From NCBI GenBank assembly GCA_030247885.1, contig JAPDRO010000025.1, forward strand, positions 462,702 through 526,701: a stretch of DNA of 64,000 nt, in the 5' to 3' direction. The notes beneath the pieces are model-generated. The model ran no database searches. It saw only the letters and a list, made by a program, of their open reading frames with translations, and was not told the origin of the DNA. The first letter of the stretch is position 1. Each line of letters opens with the position of its first letter. This DNA comes from Taxawa tesnikishii (nom. ined.) (lineage: Eukaryota; Ascomycota; Dothideomycetes; Dothideales). This document shows, in pieces, positions 55,510 through 64,000 of this stretch. A program made the position numbers and the translations under genes.

Positions 55510-56329
55510 GGCTTACTTATTCCCTCGTTTATACTTTATAAACTTATTTCTTTACTTTCGTTTTATATTTCCTTACTAATAAAGTCTTTTATCTAGTTAC
55601 TACCTTTCCTCCTTCTAGTTATATTTATATACTTATTCTTTACTATTACTTATCTTATTTACTTTACTCCTTTATTACTTTAGTACTTAATAGTTACTAC
55701 GTCTTATACTACGTTTTCTTAAGCCTTTCGAATTTATATTAGTATAAAGACTCTATTTATATTATACGTTATACGTTAGTTAATAACGTTATCTTTAACT
55801 ACTATTATAATATTACTTTCTTATCCTTTTATACTTATATAAATCGTCTCTATATATATACTAATTACTTCGTATTATTACCTTCTTATTACGCGTATTA
55901 TTATCTTTTATAATACGCGCGTTATTATCTTCTTATTACGCGCGTTACTACTTTTATAATACGCGTAATATAGACTTATACCTTACTACTAGTTCTTTTT
56001 ATTTCCTTATTTAGCGCTAAATTTAGTCGCTATCTTATATAGTCGTTCTTATAGACTTTCTTTTACTAGTCTAAGGTATTTCTTCCTTTTTACTTACTTA
56101 TATTATATTTTAACTTACTACGTAAAATAATTATTTATCTTAGTTATTATAGTAAGTTATTAAAATTACGCTCTTTCTTTTACTAATTTAAAGTATTTCT
56201 TCCTTTTACTTATAACGTATTTTATAAGTAAGTTAACTACTTAAGTAAGTCGGTTACCTTACGAAACTAAAACGCCTACGTAGTAATATTACGTAATACT
56301 ATAATACTTTATAGTAGTCTATAGAATAG

Positions 56330-57690
56330 TATATAATTATTTAGAAACATTGCTATCTTTTATATCCTCTATTTTTACTTTATAAGTATAGGAGTTATAC
56401 CTAGTCTTATTATAATAGTTATAACGTTACTTTACGCGTACTTTCTTCGTAGCCTTCTCGCCGTTATTACTACTATTACCCTCCTTAGTAGCGACTAAAT
56501 TAGTTACCTTACCTACTATTAGAGTCTCCTCTATTTGTACGTATTACCTTTTGCGACTCTTACGCTTTATAGTTACTTTAATTACGTCTCGTAAACGCGC
56601 TATTTCTTCGCGTATTAATACTATCTTATATACTATTTACTAAGTACTCTTAGTTAGCTACTTAACTTACTTATCTAAAGAACTTACTAGAGACCCCTAA
56701 TGTTTTTATATATAATTTCGAATTAGCGTTAACTACGCCTTTATTTCGCTAGTATTACGTAGTATTTTCGCCTCCTATTCGACTATACCTAGTATAAGTA
56801 GCGTTAGCGTACGTAGCCTTATATCTAGCTTCGATAATATAGCTTCTAAGTTATATAAGACTAGCCTAGCGCCTCGAAACTTTACGTAGATATTTTCTTA
56901 TATAAACGCCTTCTTAAAAGCTACTTTAAAGGTAGTTAAAAGGTTTCTTTCGTAATATAATAAACGCGACTATATATTAAGGCTAAGATCTTATTACTAT
57001 ATAGGTACTTTAGTAGTAAGTAGTAAATAACGTTAAGTAGCTATAGTAAGTATAAGGAGTATAAAAGTATATAAAAAGCTATAATATTATTTTCCTTATA
57101 GTAATCCTAAAATTCGACTAAGTAGTAGCTCTCGTAGTTATTAATAATAAGTAGCCTATATACTCTAATAGTATAAGCCTTTATATACGTATCGAAGTAC
57201 TTAAGCTACGTAAGCGCGAGCTTATTATTAGTCTAGCTAGTAGAGGAGACCTTAATAATCTAGTTATAAAGTAGATTATTAAACTAAGTTAAGATAAGGA
57301 CTTTACTTACGAAGATAATAAAGAGTAAGATAACGCGCCCTATAGCTTTAACGTCTTATATTAAGGTAACTTACTCGCGATCGCTAGGCTATAGTTTCTT
57401 CTATTTACTAGGTTTCTCTAAACATAATAACTAGCTAAGATAATATCTTACTTATTAAAAAGCTAGATTTATTAAAATTATAAGTGTCCTTATTTAAGAT
57501 ATTATACTTTACCTTTATTAACTAAATAAGCGCGAACTAGAGCTAGATAACTACTAGATCCTCGTAGGTAGCTTACTAGCGATCGTACGAATAGCTCTAT
57601 TACGTTCGTAGCTTAAGCGTACGCTTAATAAAGTTATTAACTTAGTTCTTACTAATAGGCTTCCTATTACGCTCTCTACTCGTAGAAGTC
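56330..57690 (-). mobile_element. Second Fot1/pogo transposase, RIPped and 5'-truncated
   Basis: On the minus strand, ignoring stops, a Fot1/pogo transposase runs from the RIP boundary at 57,690 to about 56,330: PISKN.VNNFIKRTLKLRT (CENP-B-type domain, its N-terminal part missing), TLIILINLAF (degraded YNFDETGF), the HSSHLLQPLDV region, then AFIQENIRKSFRGAGLVLYN, LSKLDIRLRTLTLL, RLRDVIKVTIKRKSRKRRYV and a zinc-knuckle remnant (RYNYYNKTRYNSYTYKVKIE). It is clearly a different copy from the first element and lies in the opposite orientation. The truncation point coincides with the edge of the un-RIPped helicase block. Confidence 0.8.
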
Positions 57691-57792
57691 AAACGAATGG
57701 CCACGATTCGTTTGCTTTTGCGTGGGCTATAACCCTAAGGGTTAGAGGAACGACCACGATTCGTTTGCACCTGTTGACCACGATTCGTTTGC
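57690..57792. repeat. Three copies of CCACGATTCGTTTGC with inverted copy and telomere-motif palindrome
   Basis: The 15-mer CCACGATTCGTTTGC occurs exactly at 57701-57715, 57754-57768 and 57778-57792. Just before the first copy, CAAACGAATGG (57690-57700) is a near inverted copy. Between copies one and two lies AACCCTAAGGGTT (57731-57743), a perfect inverted pair of telomere half-repeats. None of this is RIP-mutated, although the sequence immediately to the left is. It could be the end of a mobile unit carrying the helicase gene, a healed break, or a site bound by the encoded protein. Confidence 0.8.
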
Positions 57793-58132
57793 CTTCCCGA
57801 GCCCCAACCTTCTCGAAACCCACACACTATACTGTCATAAGGTTATTCTCTCTGCATGCCAAACACCACTCATATATATGCCATATACATGGAACATCAA
57901 GGGCGGCGGTCTTAAAAGGAAAAAGATGAGGCGCCTTGTGCATAGGCCACTCCCGCATTTTCGCAGGGCGGCCTCTCCAAACAAAGACCAGCCCTGTGTC
58001 TATGCGACGTGATCAGTACGCTCTAAACAATTGATCCTGAGCATCACATGGATCCTTTAAATCCTTAGAAAGGTAATATAGCTATGTCTGGCCTCGCAAG
58101 TATGGCAGCCGTGAAGGCAAGCCAAGACTCAG
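57793..58132. promoter_or_regulatory. Leader/promoter region of the telomere-linked helicase gene
   Basis: 340 bases of ordinary composition between the short repeats and the helicase ATG. It contains a CATATATATGCCATATACATGG stretch (57,870-57,892, given here in outline) that could act as a TATA element. No open frame of note. Confidence 0.4.
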
Positions 58133-61100
58133 ATGGATGATTTTCATCGTCTCTTCCAAGTAGTCGCCCAGCACCGCATCCTTGTTTGCATCCATTGTCA
58201 GTATGCAGTCGTACCTTCGCAGCTCGCCAAACATCTTCGTGTGCATCACAAGCGTCTCAGCTTACAACAACGGCGGGACATTATTGCCAAAGTCGGGTCT
58301 TTTACCGAACTTGCGCAAGTCGAGGCAGATGTCATCTATCCAGCAGCAACAGAGCCTCCCGTAACGGGACTTCCGGTGTACTTCGACGGCTTGAAGTGTG
58401 GCGGGAAAGATGGCGAAGGCAGGCTTTGTCCCTATATATGCCGCACTCCGCGTGGCATGCAAGATCATTGTGAGCGGCAACACGGCTGGGTCAACGGACA
58501 GAAGCGAGGCGGCGATGCTCGTTTGAAGCAGGTCCATACCCACAACAAGCTGTGGTCTTGCGACCGCGCCTGTCAGCGTTTCTTCAAGGTCGGAAGCTGG
58601 CAGAGGTACTTCGAGGTCCAAGTAGCGGACCTGGAGATTTGCGGTCGGAGGCGAGCCGGTCACCAGCGTGACTTCTTCCGGACGCAAGAAGAAGACATCC
58701 TTCAGGCAGAGCGCGACGCCGCATCTGCGGCCAACCGTGTCCGCGGATTCGACGAGCATCGTTCTACCGTGGTACCATGGCTCAGAGAGACCGGCATCGT
58801 CGACCATGTCTGCGGCTTGAAGAAAGACGAGATCCGAGCAGCGATCGCCGTGCCCTCGCGAGACGAAGGATGTCCTCTGCGGACGATCGTCGATGCGATG
58901 GAGGACGTGCTCAGGGAGGCGCACGGCTGGTGTTTCGACGGACCCGACTGTATGCTCACTTGGCCATGTCGCGTCGTTCTCAGTCGGTTCCAGTCGTCGC
59001 AGGTCGAGTCGATTGGGAAGGTTCGGCCGTTCGATCCTTACAAGGAGCCCGGCACGCTCAAGGTCTACTTCAAGCTGGCGTCACAGTTCCTGTCGTACCT
59101 GGAGCGAGTGGCGATCTGTGACGAGTACCACTTCAGTGCTGACTCGGAGGAGACGATCCGGCCAGAGGACGTGATCGAACCGACGGACAAGCAAAGGGTG
59201 GTGTGGCATAACCTCCGTCGGTTAGCAGAACGGGGAGCGACGGGCACGGGTGAAGGGATCAAGGGCCAACTGAGAGATGGGCTGGTTGAGTTATGGATGC
59301 TCGTTATCCGTCACACTACCGGAGCCCGACGGTACCGCTCGCCAATAGTGAGCTTCTGCGCGATGCTAAGCATCAAGCCGTCTACGCAAGGCTGGATGGA
59401 ACCCGGCAACTTCAACAGCAGTCTGTCTGCGATGATATGGGTCGCGCAGCTGCTGATCTTCTATGACTGTGCTCGCAAAGAGCGGCAGGGTGGGGAGAAA
59501 CGCTCGCGCTCGTCAAGGAATGCTGTGAGAGTTATCTGCAGCAGACGGCCGAGACGCCGATGGGGAGATACTCCGCTGGCGCCTGTTGCTGTTTCGCATC
59601 TCGAAGGACAGCGTGGGTGATCATGAGGCCTGTTGGGACGAAAGCGAACAGGTCCTGACATACGAAGATACAGAGCTGCGTATGGACCAGATCCCCACGC
59701 TACTGCTCTCCGAATACCGTGAGTGCGAACGGCTACTGTACGACGACTTGCTGCTGGGTCAGAAGGACCTACGCCGCATGCAGTCTTGGGCGCTTAGAGA
59801 TAGCGGCAACGTCGATACCGTCGGCTGGAGCTTGATCCAGCATCGTGACAACGCTCTCCTGCTGAGGGGGACGGACAAAGCTCTGTTGGCCGCCGTTGAG
59901 CGTTCCGAGCAACTGTGCCGCCTTTTCCTTCAGCAAGACCGTCGATCAGCGAGCGGCTTCGTTTGGAGGGACAGTGCGCTAGCCGGCTACGAGGCAACTG
60001 TGCAGGAGTTCTTGAAACGCTTGTGTGTCCTCGTTCACATCAGTGGCGGTCAGCCCATCCGCGAAAGCGAGTTCTTCTCCATGACCTGGCGGAACACGCA
60101 ACGACGACGATCCATCACACTCCGCCACGATCGTGTCATGATACATGTCAAATACCACAAAGGTCAGCAGCAGACGGGCAGGTACAAGGAAAACATCCGG
60201 TTTCTCGCCAATCCGGTGGGCGACCTGTTGCTGGATTACCTCGTCTATGTCGTGCCGCTACGACAGGTCTTTCTGCGGCAGCAATCACCAAAGGCACTGC
60301 TCTCCTCGTTCTTGTGGGAGAAAGACGGAAAGGTGTGGGGCGAAGGACGGTTGAGTCGTTGTCTGGAGGAAGCCAGTGCTCGGGCGTGCACACCCCGGCT
60401 TCACGTTTCCAACTGGCGCCAGATGAGCGTGGCCATCGTCAAGACCAAGTTTGCGAGCAACATAGGCTGCTTCGAAGTCAACGAAGACGACGAGGACGCC
60501 GAGGAGATGGAGGAGGATATCCGAGCGATGACGAGACAGCGCAACCACAAGACACGCACGGTCAACAGGGCGTATGCCAATCAGACGGGAGCGACCTTCG
60601 GCAACGTGTGGGACGGGCTGATCCGAATGGGACTTCGCGCGTCAACGTTGTGGCAGGACTTCTGGGGAGTGGAGACGATGCTAAAAGGCAAGAAGCGAAA
60701 GAGGGACGGAGAAGAGTGTCGACTGAAGGAACGACTTGCCAAGGGTGTCTATCGGCCCCGCAAACCGTGGTCGGCAGAGGCTCTGCTGGAAGGGCTCAGA
60801 AAGCTCTACGGCAACCAGAGAATGATGTGGAAATCGAGGGAGCAGGAACAGACCCTCACCACGATCATGTCGTGGACGGAGCAGGTGGTGGCCATCTTGC
60901 CAACCGGAGCCGGAAAGAGCCTGTCCTTCATGTTGCCGTGTACGCTGCCTGATGCCGGGATCACCATCCTCATCGTGCCGCTCGTATCCCTTCGGGCAGA
61001 CCTGCTTCGGCGGATACGGGAACTGAACATCGCTCACCTCGAATGGTTGCCGGGAGAAAGTCGAGAAGCATCGCTGATAATCGTCAGCGTTGAGGCTGCG

Positions 61101-62566
61101 GCCACAACACACTTCACGAAATACGCACGAAGCCTGATCGTCCAGCAGAAACTCGATCGAATCGTGATCGACGAATGCCACCTGACGGTGACTGCCGTTG
61201 ACTACCGATCGAGCATCGTCGACCTTACTGCGGTCCGCAATCTCAGGACGCAGTTTGTCTACCTGACAGCCACACTGCCTCCGTCCATGAAAGAGGAGTT
61301 TGAGGAGCGCAACTACCTCTACCGTCCGACAACCATCAGAGCATCGAGCAACCGACCCAACATATTCTACATGGTCCGCAGGGCAGACCCTCGCAAAGGC
61401 AGCCTTCTGGAGCAGAGTGCGGTCGAAGCGCAAGACGCGTGGCGCGACTCCGACCTGTTCGATCATTCCCGTGACAAGATCGTCCTATACGTCCGAACGT
61501 GTGAGGACGCGGACAGCCTGTGCCAACTGCTTGGTTGTGCTGCATACACCGCAAAGAGCGGAACGCCGGAACAGAAGAAGCTCATCGTTGATCGCTGGAT
61601 CCATACCTCCGACCGCCCGTATCTCGTTGCCACGACCGCTCTTGCCGAAGGCTTCGACCACGCTCATGTACGTCTGGTCATGAACGTAGGGGAGCCGGAC
61701 TCGTTGGTCACCTTCGCGCAGGAGTCGGGTCGGGCCGGCCGCGACGGGATGGAGGCGTACTCGATGGTTCTCCTGCCGGCGACGTGGCAGGCACAGCTCG
61801 AAGACGACGTCGACGTCGGTTCGGAGCAGACGGGCAGCTGCAGGGACGACGTGTCACTTCGCAAGCGACGGGACAAGCAGGCCGTGCACAAGTACTTACG
61901 AGGCGAGCAATGTTTCCGAACTTCGCTGAGCGAACACCTCGATCTCGCTCAGCACCGAAGGTGGTGCATGCCGGAAGACGTGGCTTGCGACGTCTGCAAA
62001 GCGGCTCACGAGGATCAATCGCAGCCTCGGACGCGACAAGACGGCAGACCGCCCACACCGGACTCGATCTCATCCAGCAAGAGCGGCTGCAGGCTCACTC
62101 CGAACTTGTCAACTACCGTCTGGACCTGGCCAGCGTGCGCGGGACATGCTTGCTCTGCCGTGCGATGGACGAGGAATGGAAGCACGAGTTCTCCAAGTGT
62201 GCCCGGCGGCATGAGGTGTTTCACGAGCGCAGTCGAGTACGGCAGCGGCACGAGACACGCGGACGAAAGTGGTTGCGTCCGTACACGAGCTGCTTCTGGT
62301 GCCTAAACCCTCAGTCCATCTGCCAAAGGGCTGAGCTCAGCAAGACCAGTAAGGAAGAAGCGTGTGAGCACGGAGACGTGGTCCTGCCGCTCTGTTACGG
62401 GATATTCGTGAGCGCCGGAGGAGCCAGATGGCTAGAGGACCACTTCCGGCGCAGATTCGCCGGGGTGGAGGATTTCTTTGACTGGTTGGGAGAGGAGACA
62501 AGATTTGGAGGCGGAATGGCGGTACAGGGAGTCAGAGTAGCGGCAAAGGCTTTATTGTCGTTCTAA
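58133..62566 (+). CDS. Telomere-linked OrsD / tyrosine-recombinase-like / RecQ helicase protein (three 1-base frame breaks)
   Basis: Intronless 4.4-kb gene encoding 1,478 residues once single bases are restored at GGGG 59492-59495, GGGG 59562-59565 and near 62045-62054. Domains: an N-terminal OrsD (DUF3505) zinc-finger region (CIHC...HLRVHH, residues about 19-39; a second Cys/His cluster about 90-125); a middle region (about 620-830) with tyrosine-recombinase features: R644 in GGQPIRESEFF, Lys near 677, R763 in HVSNWRQM, and H806/Y815 in NHKTRTVNRAYA with the canonical nine-residue spacing; then a RecQ-type ATPase (PTGAGKS with K929, DECH at 1014-1017, YLTATLPP, QESGRAGRDG near 1200) and a Cys-rich tail (CLLC, CFWC). 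It is transcribed toward the telomere and sits 1.35 kb from it. It is un-RIPped, so it is probably recent, single-copy or protected. Function is inferred: telomere or subtelomere maintenance or self-mobility. Confidence 0.85.
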
Positions 62567-62607
62567 GATAGCGAGGTCAGAGACAACTAATAGCAACGAC
62601 CTATAAG

Positions 62608-62703
62608 AAAAAACAGAAGAAGTAGTGAAGGAAAAAACAGAAGAAGTAGTGAAGGAAAAAACAGAAGAAGTAGTGAAGGAAAAAACAGAAGAAGTAGCGA
62701 AGG
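62608..62703. repeat. Four tandem copies of a 24-bp unit
   Basis: Units begin AAAAAACAGAAGAAGTAGTG and occupy 62608-62631, 62632-62655, 62656-62679 and 62680-62703. Only the last has a substitution (TAGC for TAGT). They start 42 bases after the helicase stop codon, so they may lie in its 3' untranslated region. Confidence 0.92.
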
Positions 62704-63880
62704 AAAAAAATAGATAATAGCTTAAGAGGTAAATACGTTAGGTCCTTACTAGCTCCGACAAGCAAGAAAGAGTCCTAACAAAAAGTAAACGCCTAATAAT
62801 AAGTTAGTTAGAGTAGTTAAGAAGAAGTCTAATAGATAAGGAAAGTAACTTAGTTAAATAGACTTAAGCTAAGTTATAAAGAAGTTAAGAAAGAATCCTA
62901 AAGTATAATAAAGTTCTTCTTAAACCTTAGGGATTATATAGGATAATATAGAACTAAGAGTTAGGGTTTAGATAAATAAGGGTAAAAAGTAAGTATATAA
63001 ATGAAGAAGACGATAATCATAGAAAAGCTAAGTTTTAAAGAAAGGAACAATATTTCTCTATATAGGATTTTCAAAAAAAAAGGTAATATTTCTCTCTATA
63101 ACAAGTATAATATTTTAAAGAGAAAAAGATATATCTCTTAAGATAAAAAAAGATAAAAGAAAGAAAAAGAAAAACTAATAGATTTAATAGTAAAGTAAAA
63201 GAAATTAAAGTAAAATAGTGGAATATAAAAAGAAAAAGGAGATTAGTTAAGAATAAGAGAAAAAAAGTAAAAAGGAAAGTAAAGTAAGGGAGGATAATAT
63301 AAAAGAAAAGAGAAGATAATAAAAAGAAAAGGTAATAAAAAGAGAAGGAATAAAATAAGTAAGTTAGAAAATAAGAGTTATAATAAGGAAGGAATAAAGA
63401 AAGAAAGTTTAAGTAATAGGGATATAATAATATAGAAATAGAATAAAAGTAAAAAATAGGAAAATAAGAAGAGATAAAATAAAAGAAAGAAAAGAAATAA
63501 AAGAAAAAAGTTAAAATAAGAGATTTATAGTAAAAGATAAGGAGTAAAGTAATAGAGATATAGTAATATAAGAATGGAATAATAAATTAGTAGAGTTAAA
63601 GTAATATTTAAAAAGAATAAGAAAGTAATAAAAATATAGTAATAAAGTAATAAAATAATAAAGTAGTAAAGTAGTAAAGTAATAAAATAATAGAGTAATA
63701 AATAGTAGAGTAATAGAATAGTAGAGTAATAGAGTAGTAAAGTAATAAAGTAGTAGAGTAATAAGATATAAGAAGAATAAAAGAAGTAGAGAGATAAAAT
63801 AGAAAGAAAGAAATAAAGTAGAAAGAGAAAAACATTGAAAAAGAGAGTGAGTGAGTGAGAGTAAGAATGAGTAAGAATAA
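62704..63880. other. C-poor polypurine subtelomeric tract
   Basis: About 1.2 kb in which the plus strand is A/G-rich, T is moderate and C is almost absent, with AAAAAGAAAG-type and (GTAATA)n-type runs, for example 63625-63775. The only long open frame is an antisense Tyr/Ser/Leu-rich translation of the simple sequence and is not a gene. Strand asymmetry increases toward the telomere. Confidence 0.8.
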
Positions 63881-63920
63881 GAGTGAGTGAGTGAGTGAGT
63901 GAGTGAGTGAGTGAGTGAGT
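63881..63920 (+). repeat. GTGA microsatellite abutting the telomere
   Basis: About ten GTGA units run directly into the first GGGTTAGGG. Scattered earlier units (63847-63860) are interrupted by GTAAGAAT variants. Confidence 0.9.
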
Positions 63921-64000
63921 GGGTTAGGGTTAGGGTTAGGGTTAGGGTTAGGGTTAGGGTTAGGGTTAGGGTTAGGGTTAGGTTAGGGTTAGGGTTAGGG
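63921..64000 (+). repeat. Telomere, TTAGGG repeats
   Basis: About 13 TTAGGG repeats reach the end of the window in the orientation expected for a right chromosome end (G-rich strand 5' to 3' outward). One unit is short (TTAGG, at 63979-63983). The repeats mark a true chromosome end and show the canonical vertebrate/filamentous-fungal telomere sequence. Confidence 0.97.

Larger units (their letters stand above)
51650..57690. other. RIP-mutated AT-rich transposon island
   Basis: About 6 kb that is extremely AT-rich and nearly lacks CpA and TpG dinucleotides, while TpA is everywhere and CpG (ACGCG, CGCG) survives. That is the direct signature of RIP, which converts CpA to TpA on both strands. 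No frame stays open. Nevertheless, ignoring stops, transposase sequences can be followed on both strands (listed separately). The middle (about 54,240-56,250) is less clear. On its minus strand a lysine-rich gag-like stretch may lie at 55,100-54,290. The left edge is gradual over about 100 bases, the right edge at 57,690 is abrupt. It is probably heterochromatin. Confidence 0.93.

Noticed and set aside
55885-55975. CRISPR-like short repeats (TATTACGCGCGTTATTA...)
   Set aside because: They are AT-rich degenerate direct and inverted repeats inside RIPped DNA of a eukaryote; spacing is irregular and no array logic is present.
63608-63835. 75-codon Tyr/Leu/Phe-rich minus-strand frame
   Set aside because: It is the translation of low-complexity polypurine/polypyrimidine DNA.

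Overview
The window is the right-hand end of a fungal chromosome. The last 80 bases are outward-facing TTAGGG telomere repeats. The first 47 kb are tightly packed genes with introns mostly of 45-60 bases, and gene families such as MDM10, an Ams2/Spt21-type GATA factor, CYP55 P450nor, GT90, DUF3632 and OrsD mark a filamentous ascomycete. Dothideomycetes is my best guess, by inference only.

Layout. (1) 1-47.2 kb, housekeeping arm: mitochondrial uL4, dihydroxyacetone kinase, SmD2, Ams2/Spt21-like GATA factor, mitochondrial glutamyl-tRNA synthetase, class A Hsp40, a coiled-coil protein, nitric-oxide reductase P450nor, an Oac1-like carrier, a 1,200-residue ADF-H protein, OHCU decarboxylase, a GT90 membrane glycosyltransferase, an epoxide hydrolase, a membrane desaturase, MFAP1, a DUF3632 protein, a small unknown gene, MRT4, MDM10, an aldo/keto reductase and an inositol-dehydrogenase-like oxidoreductase. 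They do not form one pathway. A mitochondrial theme (uL4m, mtGluRS, Oac1, Mdm10) is visible but is probably ordinary gene content. (2) 47.2-51.6 kb: gene-free transition with decayed coding remnants. (3) 51.65-57.69 kb: very AT-rich island almost without CpA/TpG, the mark of repeat-induced point mutation (RIP). It holds a 1.85-kb Fot1/pogo element with 77-bp inverted ends, a second truncated Fot1/pogo transposase on the other strand, and a Tc1/mariner remnant. (4) 57.69-62.57 kb: GC-richer, un-RIPped block with one 4.4-kb intronless gene. It encodes an OrsD zinc-finger domain, a tyrosine-recombinase-like domain and a RecQ-type helicase. (5) 62.6-64.0 kb: 24-bp repeats, a C-poor polypurine tract, a GTGA microsatellite and the telomere.

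Two things stand out. First, the telomere-adjacent helicase carries a middle region with tyrosine-recombinase motifs and spacing, sits beside short repeats, and abuts a transposon truncated exactly at the RIP boundary. This is the best candidate for an undescribed system. Second, at least 14 conserved genes or domains are broken by single-base losses, mostly in homopolymers and always in the same direction. Adding one base per site restores the reading frame each time, so I read these as consensus errors of a long-read assembly, not as pseudogenes. Coordinates below are those of the given sequence; exon limits are my own splice models.
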